From DATDRS01 sp035291605 (lineage in GTDB: Bacteria; Chloroflexota; Anaerolineae; Anaerolineales; UBA6663), in contig DATDRS010000251.1 in NCBI GenBank assembly GCA_035291605.1, positions 1 to 11,410 of the forward strand: 11,410 bases of DNA, in the 5' to 3' direction. The notes under the pieces were generated by a model, which worked only from the letters and a program-made list of their open reading frames with translations, was not told the DNA's origin and made no database searches. The position numbers and the translations under genes were made by a program. Positions 1 to 5,704 of this stretch are shown piece by piece; the stretch's first letter is position 1; each line of letters begins with the position of its first letter.

Positions 1-1077
1 TTCGTCGTCACGGTCAACAACGTAGCGCCGAGCGTCACGTTACACGGCCCGGCCACAGCCAATGAGGGCGACACCCTGGCCTACACTCTCACGGCCGCCG
101 ATCCGGGAGACGACCAGTTCCTCTTTGCCGACGGCTTCCCGACCTGCGGCGGCGGCGGCGTCCTGTCTAACCCTGTCCTGGACGGGATAACCGGGGTCGG
201 CAGCTTCGTGTGCACCTTCCCGGATGGGCCGGCGGACTCCGCCGTGGCGGTTCAGGTGAAAGACGGCGACGAAGCGCCCTCGAATTACACCGCCATCCCC
301 GTCGCCGTCAGCAACGTGATCCCGTCCGTCCGCCTTGGCCGCCTCACCGACGAGACCGGCCTGGTGATCGGCGTGGATGTCCCGATTGCGCTGGTCAACA
401 CCCTGCTCGCGCTGGAGGGGCAATTCTCTGACCCAGGCCCGGACGCCCCGTACGCCGTCAGCGTGGATTGGGACGACGGCGCGCTCGACTCTCTCGGCCC
501 CTTCGCGGCTACCGGAGACGTCTTCGCCAGCCACGTGTACGCGACGCCAGGCCATCACACGGTCACGCTCCATGTGATGGATAAGGACGGAGGGGTGGGC
601 CAGTCGTCAGTCGTCATCATCGTGCTGTCGCCAGGCGACGCCCTGGAAGAGGTGATCGAGATGTTGACCCCGCTCGCCGATGACCCGAACATCGCCGACG
701 CGCTTGAAAAGCTGCGGGGCCAGAAGAACGGCAAGGCCAGGAATGGCGCTCTCGACCTGCTCCAACAGGGCAACCTGAACGCCGCCCTGGAGAAGATCGC
801 GCAGGCCCTGCAAGAGTTGGAAGCCGCCGAAGCAGCCGATCCGACCCTCGACCTCTTGAGCGCCAAAGCTCTGCTGGCTTTGGCCGCCAAGTCGGTCGCC
901 GTGCAGGCGATTGACGACGCGGAAAGCGTTGCCGACAGACCGGGCGAGCAGCAGAGGGTCGCGCAGGCCCTGCAACTGCTCGCGGAGGGGAATAGCTTGC
1001 TTGCCTGGGGGACAGACGTCCTTGGCGCGGTGAACAAATACCAGGAAGCCGTGCGCCAGGTGCAGGGCCTCCCATAG
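1..1077 (+). CDS. PKD-repeat protein, C-terminal part (5' end outside window)
   Basis: The reading frame is open from base 1 to the TAG at 1075-1077, giving 358 visible residues with the N-terminus missing. Residues 1-10 close one PKD-type beta-sandwich. A second runs over about 9-103 and a third over about 106-212. The third has the hallmark YAVSVDWDDG strand-turn and a late HVYATPGHHTVTLHVMDKDG segment, matching the family pattern of WDFGDG followed by H-Y-x-x-x-G-x-Y-x-V-x-L-x-V-x-D. Residues about 213-358 are different: Ala/Leu/Glu-rich and probably helical, with no transmembrane anchor or LPXTG signal before the stop. PKD repeats usually sit in secreted or surface proteins as spacers or binding modules. 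The catalytic or binding partner, if any, lies upstream of the window. The helical tail is loosely reminiscent of FIMAH-type C-terminal domains, but I cannot confirm that. Confident on PKD, unsure of function. Confidence 0.88.
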   Translation, partial: FVVTVNNVAPSVTLHGPATANEGDTLAYTLTAADPGDDQFLFADGFPTCGGGGVLSNPVLDGITGVGSFVCTFPDGPADSAVAVQVKDGDEAPSNYTAIPVAVSNVIPSVRLGRLTDETGLVIGVDVPIALVNTLLALEGQFSDPGPDAPYAVSVDWDDGALDSLGPFAATGDVFASHVYATPGHHTVTLHVMDKDGGVGQSSVVIIVLSPGDALEEVIEMLTPLADDPNIADALEKLRGQKNGKARNGALDLLQQGNLNAALEKIAQALQELEAAEAADPTLDLLSAKALLALAAKSVAVQAIDDAESVADRPGEQQRVAQALQLLAEGNSLLAWGTDVLGAVNKYQEAVRQVQGLP

Positions 1078-1104
1078 CGGAGGGGCCCGCTCAGGTCAGG
1101 CGCT

Positions 1105-1118
1105 GCATTGAAAAATGC
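1105..1118. terminator. Weak hairpin between convergent PKD gene and tRNA-Arg
   Basis: GCATT-GAAA-AATGC forms a 5-bp stem 28 bases after the PKD stop codon, followed on the plus strand by TTTGGGGG. On the minus strand it lies just past the tRNA 3' end. It could serve as a weak bidirectional terminator. The stem is short and the U-tract poor. Confidence 0.3.
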
Positions 1119-1129
1119 TTTGGGGGCAG

Positions 1130-1203
1130 TGCGCCCGGCGGGACTCGAACCCACAGTCAACAGCTTAGAAGGCTGCTGCTCTGTCCGATTGAGCTACGGG
1201 CGC
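1130..1203 (-). tRNA. tRNA-Arg, anticodon TCT
   Basis: On the minus strand the sequence folds as a full cloverleaf. The 7-bp acceptor stem pairs GCGCCCG (1203-1197) with CGGGCGC (1137-1131). The D arm is GCTC...GAGC, with A after the GG of the D loop as in other arginine tRNAs. The anticodon stem GCAGC/GCTGT encloses loop CTTCTAA, giving anticodon TCT (reads AGA, and AGG by wobble). The T arm carries GGTTCGAGTCC. The discriminator is A at 1130. CCA is not encoded (CTG follows), so the CCA-adding enzyme would be needed. The resemblance to E. coli tRNA-Arg(UCU) is strong. Confidence 0.96.
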
Positions 1204-1213
1204 GGTTAAGCGG

Positions 1214-1219
1214 ATTATA
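1214..1219 (-). promoter_or_regulatory. Probable -10 box of the tRNA-Arg gene
   Basis: A perfect TATAAT on the minus strand lies 10 bases upstream of the tRNA 5' end, within GCGG-TATAAT-CCGC. No convincing -35 hexamer sits 16-18 bases further upstream (about 1236-1243). The 8-bp repeat bounding the MITE-like element begins at 1248, just beyond where the -35 box would lie. Confidence 0.55.
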
Positions 1220-1247
1220 CCGCTATTTTCCGCATCGCTTACCTCTT

Positions 1248-1379
1248 GACTGCAATGGGTGATTGTTCACATCTGATCTGCTCCCCGTCCGCGTCCCCGC
1301 GGACGGCCCGCGCCCCACGGGGGTGCTTCGCGAAGGACGCGGGCCTGGGGCATTTGCGAATAATCACCAGCGACTGCAA
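1248..1379. mobile_element. MITE-like palindromic element with 8-bp flanking direct repeats
   Basis: GACTGCAA occurs as a perfect 8-bp direct repeat at 1248-1255 and 1372-1379 and encloses 116 bp (1256-1371). Two bases inside the left copy is GGTGATTGTTCACA (1258-1271). Three bases inside the right copy, on the opposite strand, is GGTGATTATTCGCA (1355-1368), a 12/14 match forming terminal inverted repeats. The interior is strongly self-complementary. A perfect 9-bp stem (1285-1293 with 1298-1306, 4-base loop) is followed by a 7-bp stem (1306-1312 with 1338-1344) enclosing CTTCGCGAAG (1326-1335). There is no coding capacity. This is the architecture of a non-autonomous transposable element with a target-site duplication. 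The parent transposase family cannot be told from here. A REP-like structural repeat is the alternative. Confidence 0.65.
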
Positions 1380-1392
1380 GAAAAGCCCCGGC

Positions 1393-1644
1393 TCAGTTTT
1401 CAACTAGGCCGCCCACCACCGGCGGGAAAATGCCAATCTGGTCGCCGTCGTTCAGGATCGTGTCCACTTCCACCGCGTCGTTGTTGATGAAGACGCTGCG
1501 GACGAGTTCGGCGGGCAGGTTGAGGGCCGGGGCGAGCGCGGCCACCGTCGCGCCCTCCGGGAGCTCGACGGCGAAAGGCTTCGAGCGGTCGGGGCCGGGA
1601 TGATGCTTGCGGAGGAGTGAATAGAGCTTGACGTAGACTTTCAC
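1393..1644 (-). CDS. MoaD/ThiS-family ubiquitin-like sulfur carrier with extended C-terminus
   Basis: An 83-residue beta-grasp protein. It opens with the MKVYVKLYSLLRK strand typical of MoaD, followed by a VELPEGATVAAL strand-helix, LVRSVFINND, and the DGDQIGIFPPVVGG ending that defines MoaD/ThiS carriers. In the family the C-terminal Gly-Gly is adenylated by a MoeB/ThiF-type E1 and thiocarboxylated to donate sulfur for molybdopterin, thiazole, tRNA or amino acid synthesis. Here Gly78-Gly79 is followed by LVEN before the stop, so the carrier would be masked unless trimmed. One extra base in the GGCGGCCTAG stretch (minus strand) would explain the tail. The GTG start overlaps the upstream gene's TGA in a GTGA junction, indicating translational coupling as last gene of a three-gene unit. 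No molybdopterin or thiamine genes are adjacent, so the pathway is unknown. Confidence 0.82.
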   Translation of the reverse strand: MKVYVKLYSLLRKHHPGPDRSKPFAVELPEGATVAALAPALNLPAELVRSVFINNDAVEVDTILNDGDQIGIFPPVVGGLVEN

Positions 1645-2096
1645 GCCGGTTCGTCGGCCAGCGGGCGCAGGCCCTTGTAGACGCGCTGGCCTGCCAGGGT
1701 GCGCAGGATGGTGTTGGCCTGGCCGGGCCGGTTGATCTTTTCGGCCAACTCTTCAGGAGTCAGCGGGCGGTTGCCGTTGGCGATGAACACGCGAAAGACG
1801 GCATCCACCAGAGTCGTGCGCGCCGTGAGGAAGTCGGGCTGCTGGGCGCAATGGGCGCGCAGGGTGTAGTGCAAGCCGTCAATCCGCTGCACTTCAGCCG
1901 TGTCCGGGTCAACGTTGTCAATCAGATCGCCGCCCTCGTACGAGCCGAAAGCCGCCTGGTGCTCCGGGCACAGATGGCTCATCAGATAAACGCGGAACTC
2001 GCTGCTCTCGCGGTCCCACCAGTCGAAGTCAATGTGAAACTTGGTCTTGAGGGTCGGCTTGACCAAATGGCTAGCCACGCGCGTCGGAAGGCTCAC
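1641..2096 (-). CDS. Conserved-looking protein of unknown function with possible C-terminal winged helix (151 aa)
   Basis: I do not recognise a named family. The N-terminal part (about 18-50) contains FHIDFDWWDRE and FRVYLMSHLCPEH, with Cys43, His46, His41 and later His82/Cys83 that could bind metal, though the spacing is not a classic zinc finger. The C-terminal part (about 92-145) reads as three helices plus a wing, with NGNRPLTPEELAEKI in the helix-turn-helix position and RVYKGLRPL as the wing. This suggests a winged-helix domain in the style of HARE-HTH or DUF-type regulators. No signal peptide or membrane segment is evident. The GTG start lies 4 bases after the preceding stop and the stop overlaps the next start, so it is cotranscribed and probably coupled with its neighbours. 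The function is unknown. Confidence 0.75.
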   Translation of the reverse strand: MSLPTRVASHLVKPTLKTKFHIDFDWWDRESSEFRVYLMSHLCPEHQAAFGSYEGGDLIDNVDPDTAEVQRIDGLHYTLRAHCAQQPDFLTARTTLVDAVFRVFIANGNRPLTPEELAEKINRPGQANTILRTLAGQRVYKGLRPLADEPA

Positions 2097-2100
2097 AGGT

Positions 2101-3681
2101 TTATCCCGTCCAGAGAGATTGATCGAAGCGCCAGTAGGCGTCGCCTACGTGGACAAAATAGGGGCGCGACAACAGTTCAGCAAAAATGGGCCCGGGCGGG
2201 CTGCGGCGGACGACGTTCACCGCCGCGTACAGCGTTTTCGCGTGCACCGCGCTTTGTGGGTTGAGTTTCGCCAACTCGCGGAACAAATCTGCGACCAGGC
2301 GCTCGAAAGGCAGGTGCTGGCCCTTGAGCCAGACCTCGTCAATCGCGGCCAGGTTATCCACCGCGATGACGGTCAACTCATCGTAATGGACAGAGATCAG
2401 CCGTTTCTGCATGCTGAAGTTCAAACGCCCGTCGGCGCCCGCGACGGCCGTGCGCACCCACTCGCGCGCCGGTCGGCGGGTGCTGGCTTTGACGACGACC
2501 TCACCCGGCTGGTCTCCCCGGCGCACGACGAGCTGCCCGCCCACCGGAAATTCGCGCTTCTTGTACCACTCGTCCAGCCCAAACACGTAGCGCCCCAGGC
2601 GCACCACCCAGCCGGGGAACTGCTCGCCGCTGTCGCCGTCCACCAGCATGAAGCGAATGCGTGGGGCCTCGTAGGCGGTCGGGAACAGGTGCGCCAGGCG
2701 CCGCGACAGGGGCAGAGCGCCCACGCGGCGGTGCGGGAAAATAACGTGGACTGTAACTTCATCCGCCGCCGGCGCGTCGCCTGCGCCAGGCGCCAACTCA
2801 TCGTCAATCTCCTGTTCCAAAGCCAGCAGCGTTGGAGTCAGCTGGGAAGGCTGATAATCGGGCGCGGCGTTTTCCAGGCGGCGCGGCGTGAAAACCACCT
2901 CCGGCGGTTCGAGGCGGCGCAAATACCACAAGACCTGCCCGGCCGGGCCGACTTCGTCGAAGCGCTCGTCCTCCTGCAGCCCGAAGTTGAGCGAGAACGC
3001 CTGCAGCCGGGGATGGACGTTGTCGGGCAGGCCGACTTCTTTGAGCAGGGCTTCCGCCGGCAGCGGGCCGCCGCCGGCCATATCCAGCACCGCCTCGGCC
3101 AGGTTAAGATGGCCCACGTTGACGGTGAGCAGCAGCGCGCGCGGGAACCAGCGCCCGGCGATGCGCACGATATCGGGGCTTTCTTTCAGATGTGCTTCCA
3201 GTTTTGCGGTGATGTCGCGCCCATATTCGGCAAAGATGGCCTCCGGCGACTCCACCTCGCCCGCGCCGTCGTGGCTGGCGGCCCGATTCAGCTTGTGATT
3301 CGGCAAGCGCGCGGCAAACTCGCGCGGCGAACCGCCATTGCCGAAATCTATGGCGATCACGTCGAACTCGCCATCCTCCGGGTTGCGCCCCGGACGAACG
3401 CTCACCACCCTGCCCGCGGTGAACTGCAGCTCGGGGAAGACGACGGTTTGCCCGACGGCATAAGTTTCTTTGGGGAGGTAGACGACGGCCCCCTGCTGGC
3501 GGTGCTTCGCCGCTTCGGCCTCACGCTCGTACCGCCGCCGGGCGATGACCAGCGCCATCTCCTCGGTCGTAAGCGGGGTTTCCTCTTCGAGGAGAAGATT
3601 GTTCAGGAACTCGATGTCGGATTCTTCGATTTTGAACGCCGCGCCCCAGTAGGCTGCGGTTTCCGTCTGGCGTTGAATCAA
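2101..3681 (-). CDS. Large multidomain protein of unknown function (526 aa), first gene of operon
   Basis: The TTG start at 3681 is chosen because GAGG (minus strand, at 3689-3692) sits 7 bases upstream and a near-consensus promoter follows at proper distance. No named family is recognised. Visible regions: an N-terminal helical segment (20-62) ending in RRRYEREAEAAK; a beta-rich, SH3/KOW-like stretch at 74-113 (AVGQTVVFPELQFTAGRV then FDVIAIDFG); a helical unit at about 195-270 (PLPAEALLKEVGLPDN ... VLWYLRRLEPPEV); a beta-barrel-like unit at about 308-445 with IRFMLVDGDSGEQFPGWVV and YVFGLDEWYK; and a C-terminal winged-helix-like unit at 455-520 (FERLVADLFRELAKL ... SRPYFVHVGDAYWRF). There is no signal peptide or membrane helix, so it is cytoplasmic. 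The mix of barrel and winged-helix features suggests nucleic-acid binding, but this is inference. It precedes the 151-aa protein and the sulfur carrier. Confidence 0.82.
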   Translation of the reverse strand: MIQRQTETAAYWGAAFKIEESDIEFLNNLLLEEETPLTTEEMALVIARRRYEREAEAAKHRQQGAVVYLPKETYAVGQTVVFPELQFTAGRVVSVRPGRNPEDGEFDVIAIDFGNGGSPREFAARLPNHKLNRAASHDGAGEVESPEAIFAEYGRDITAKLEAHLKESPDIVRIAGRWFPRALLLTVNVGHLNLAEAVLDMAGGGPLPAEALLKEVGLPDNVHPRLQAFSLNFGLQEDERFDEVGPAGQVLWYLRRLEPPEVVFTPRRLENAAPDYQPSQLTPTLLALEQEIDDELAPGAGDAPAADEVTVHVIFPHRRVGALPLSRRLAHLFPTAYEAPRIRFMLVDGDSGEQFPGWVVRLGRYVFGLDEWYKKREFPVGGQLVVRRGDQPGEVVVKASTRRPAREWVRTAVAGADGRLNFSMQKRLISVHYDELTVIAVDNLAAIDEVWLKGQHLPFERLVADLFRELAKLNPQSAVHAKTLYAAVNVVRRSPPGPIFAELLSRPYFVHVGDAYWRFDQSLWTG

Positions 3682-3724
3682 GTGAGAACCTCAGTGCATA
3701 CAGATTTCAAACTGGCGGGTGGTT

Positions 3725-3753
3725 ATTATACTTGCCGCCTTCGCTGTTGTAAA
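3725..3753 (-). promoter_or_regulatory. Near-consensus sigma-70-type promoter of the 526-aa/151-aa/MoaD-like operon
   Basis: Minus strand: -35 TTTACA at 3753-3748, a 17-base spacer, and a perfect -10 TATAAT at 3730-3725. Transcription would start near 3718, giving a leader of about 37 bases with a GAGG ribosome-binding site before the TTG at 3681. This is the strongest promoter in the window by match to consensus. Confidence 0.75.
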
Positions 3754-3798
3754 ATGTCTCTGCCCACCAGGTGTATGTCAGTTCTGGGGCGCAGGTGG

Positions 3799-3886
3799 CC
3801 CTTCGACTACGCGGCGCGCACCCTGAGCGGAGCGTTAGCGAAGTCGAAGGGCGCGCCGCTCCCTTGAGCGAAGCCGAAGGGTCAGG
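3799..3886. repeat. Palindromic repeat cluster, CCCTTCGACT...AGTCGAAGGG type
   Basis: CCCTTCGACTACGC (3799-3812) is matched, with one mismatch, by the inverted GCGAAGTCGAAGGG (3838-3851). A degenerate further copy, GAGCGAAGCCGAAGGG, ends at 3881. GCGGCGCGC (3811-3819) and GCGCGCCGC (3851-3859) form a second perfect 9-bp inverted pair interleaved with the first. It resembles intergenic palindromes dispersed in many environmental bacterial genomes. It sits between divergent genes, upstream of the DUF2007 gene. No coding potential is apparent. Confidence 0.7.
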
Positions 3887-3915
3887 GCGCTTGTCTGCCC
3901 TAAAGTGAGGTGAAC

Positions 3916-4173
3916 ATGGCGCACAAGTTGGTCGTGGTCCACACGACGGCCGGGCTGCCGCAGGCCAATCTCATCAAGAGCCTGCTCGAGGCCGCCGGGA
4001 TTCCGGTGGAGATTTCACAAGAGAGCGCCGGCGCAGTCTTCGGGTTCACCGTCGGCGCGCTGGGCCTCGCCGATATCCTCGTCCCCGAAGAACACGCCGC
4101 CGAAGCCAAAGCGCTGCTCGAAGCCATGCGCCGTGGCGAGCTAGACCAGGGCGACGAGTCGGCCAATCTCTAA
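3916..4173 (+). CDS. DUF2007 family putative signal-transducing protein
   Basis: An 85-residue cytoplasmic protein with an alpha/beta fold. A first strand KLVVVHTTAGLPQANLIKSLL is followed by a helix, a strand (IPVEISQES), a glycine-rich turn region (AGAVFGFTVGALGLADILVP) and a final helix (EHAAEAKALLEAMRRG). The pattern of an N-terminal strand, an ANLIKSLLEAAGIPVE segment and a final ADILVPEEHAAEAKALL matches DUF2007, annotated as a putative signal-transducing protein related in fold to GlnB-like proteins. The molecular function is not established. The ATG at 3916 is preferred over the in-frame GTG at 3910 because GAGGTG (3907-3912) is the ribosome-binding site and would otherwise overlap the start. 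It is the only gene on the plus strand after the PKD protein and is convergent with the M23 peptidase gene. Confidence 0.85.
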   Translation: MAHKLVVVHTTAGLPQANLIKSLLEAAGIPVEISQESAGAVFGFTVGALGLADILVPEEHAAEAKALLEAMRRGELDQGDESANL

Positions 4174-4207
4174 CGGTTACACATGACGCCCAGAAACCCG
4201 GCTTCTC

Positions 4208-4226
4208 GGAGAAATGGGGCTTCTCC
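4208..4226. terminator. Small hairpin between convergent genes
   Basis: GGAGAA (4208-4213) and TTCTCC (4221-4226) form a 6-bp stem with a 7-base loop between the convergent DUF2007 and M23 stops. GGCTTCTC is also repeated directly across the site. There is no U-tract on either strand, so termination activity is doubtful. Confidence 0.3.
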
Positions 4227-4240
4227 CGGAAACAATAGAT

Positions 4241-5626
4241 TCATGGGAATTCCACCTCCGTCCACTGCAACGGGTCAACCTGAAATCCCCCGACCCAGAG
4301 TTCCCAATGCAGGTGCGGGCCGGTCACGCGGCCGGTCGCGCCCTGATAGCCGATGATCTGCCCTGTCTCCACGCGCTGCCCCGCCTGCACGAGAATTGAG
4401 GCTTGGTGCCAGTATCCTGTGTACACACCCCAGCCGTGGTCAATAAGCGTGGCGTTGCCGCGCACCGCCAGCGCGCCAGTGAAGATGACCATCCCCGGCG
4501 CCGGCGCGGTGACCGGGCGATCTTCAGCGCCTGAAAAATCTGTCCCAGTATGAAACGCATCGTATGGGCCGCCGTTGTACGAGCGCAGCGCGCCGAACGT
4601 GGAGCGCAGCGCGCCCACCGAGGGCAGTTGAAAAAGGCCGCTCCACATTCGCACCGGGGTGATGGGGGCTGCCATAGATTTGATTTGCTCGAGCTCCGGC
4701 TGAGTCACCGCGGGATCAATGGTCGCAGGATCAACCCTGAGCTCCGGGTCACGTCCATAATTGCCGCGGCGCACTGGCAGGGGTTGAGAAAAACGAACCA
4801 CCCCCTCCGCATCGGCGGCCTCGATCGTCAGCCGATATAGATCCGGCTCCGCCAGGCGGTATACTCCCAGCAGTGCATACTGCGAGTGGTCATTCTCGGC
4901 GTTGAAATGCAAGGGCCACTCGCCGAGTGAACCGCTGAGCGTCATGGGCCGGGTAGCCATGACATGGATAGACACGGTGCGCCCCTGCGCTGTCGGAAAC
5001 GGGTGCGCCTCCAAAGTCGTCAGCGGGAAAGGCAGCGCCTTCGTCGGCTGGTCGCCGCCGGGGACGACGATGCTCGCGCCCGGCGTCAGCCATCCCGGGT
5101 GTAACCGGCGGTTGAGGGCCGCCAACGCCCAGGGGTTCTGATTCCGTGAGGCCGCGAAGGAGAGCCATCCCTCGCCGGGCCGCGCGAGGTAGGTCACCCC
5201 GGTCGAGATGGGCGCCCCGCCGTCCAGCTGATCAACGATGATCACTGCCTCGCTGATGAACAGCGCCCCCGGGTTGATCACGCGATTGAGCCGGATCAGC
5301 GTCTCGCGCTTGAGGCCGAGACGCAACGCAAGACTGTCGAGGGATTCGCCCGGCTCGAGCGTATGCACGCCAAGAGCGCCGGTCACCCCTTCAAAGCCGG
5401 GGACGCTCAGGGGCTGCCCGACGCTCAGGACCGAAGGGTTCACCGCGGGATTCGCCGCTTGCAGCGCGTCCAGCGAAATCCCGAATTGCTTGGCGATCCC
5501 GTAGAGTGTGTCCCCCGGCTGGACGATGTACTGCGGGCCAGCCGTCTGCGCCTGGATGGGCTGCGGCCACAGGTCGAGCGCCAGGCCGGCGGCCAGCAGG
5601 CAGAGAGCAATGAGCTGTTTACGCAT
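4241..5626 (-). CDS. LysM-repeat M23 family metallopeptidase (secreted murein endopeptidase-like)
   Basis: 461 residues from the ATG at 5626. A signal peptide is visible: a basic start (MRKQ), hydrophobic LIALCLLAAGLALDL, and a likely cleavage near IQAQ. LysM 1 (about 33-76) has YIVQPGDTLYGIAKQFGI and a SVGQPLSVP end. LysM 2 (about 87-132) is HTLEPGESLDSLALRLGL. A third, degenerate LysM lies at 145-189 (YLARPGEGWLSFAASR). A linker domain follows, then a C-terminal M23/LytM domain (about 335-461) with the zinc ligands HTGTD (His359, Asp363) and HLHWE (His440), plus YWH and His438 as catalytic histidines. All key residues are present, so activity on peptidoglycan cross-links is expected. An in-frame TTG at 5635 is rejected because it lies in the T-tract of the upstream terminator. 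Neither start has a clear Shine-Dalgarno sequence. Confidence 0.93.
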   Translation of the reverse strand: MRKQLIALCLLAAGLALDLWPQPIQAQTAGPQYIVQPGDTLYGIAKQFGISLDALQAANPAVNPSVLSVGQPLSVPGFEGVTGALGVHTLEPGESLDSLALRLGLKRETLIRLNRVINPGALFISEAVIIVDQLDGGAPISTGVTYLARPGEGWLSFAASRNQNPWALAALNRRLHPGWLTPGASIVVPGGDQPTKALPFPLTTLEAHPFPTAQGRTVSIHVMATRPMTLSGSLGEWPLHFNAENDHSQYALLGVYRLAEPDLYRLTIEAADAEGVVRFSQPLPVRRGNYGRDPELRVDPATIDPAVTQPELEQIKSMAAPITPVRMWSGLFQLPSVGALRSTFGALRSYNGGPYDAFHTGTDFSGAEDRPVTAPAPGMVIFTGALAVRGNATLIDHGWGVYTGYWHQASILVQAGQRVETGQIIGYQGATGRVTGPHLHWELWVGGFQVDPLQWTEVEFP

Positions 5627-5633
5627 GCTGGGC

Positions 5634-5667
5634 AAAAAAACGGGGGCGGCGCAGCTGGCCGTCCCCG
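5634..5667 (-). terminator. Strong rho-independent terminator after the response regulator gene
   Basis: On the minus strand CGGGGACGGC (5667-5658) pairs with GCCGCCCCCG (5650-5641), with one mismatch in 10 bp, across a 7-base loop. Seven T residues follow (5640-5634). It lies 37 bases past the response regulator stop. The T-tract ends only 7 bases before the M23 ATG, leaving no space for a promoter between terminator and gene. Confidence 0.85.
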
Positions 5668-5704
5668 GTGGACAGGCTTGTGGGCAAGGCTGCCCCCCGC
5701 CCCG

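Noticed and set aside
555..1160. A 201-codon minus-strand frame across the PKD gene and tRNA
   Set aside because: It starts inside the tRNA gene, and its Ser/Ala-rich product matches nothing. The PKD frame on the other strand is clearly coding.
1130..1203. tRNA-Arg as an integrated-element attachment site
   Set aside because: There is no duplicated tRNA 3' end and no integrase or phage genes in the window. The nearby MITE-like element lies upstream of the tRNA, not at its 3' end.
2041..3867. A 608-codon open frame on the plus strand
   Set aside because: It is antisense to the 526-aa gene, which has a strong promoter, a ribosome-binding site and recognisable secondary-structure patterns. The plus frame gives Arg/Gln/His-rich low-complexity protein typical of a shadow frame in GC-rich DNA.
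5627..5635. TTG at 5635 as start of the M23 gene
   Set aside because: It falls at the edge of the terminator T-tract and has no ribosome-binding site. The ATG at 5626 starts directly at the basic region of the signal peptide.
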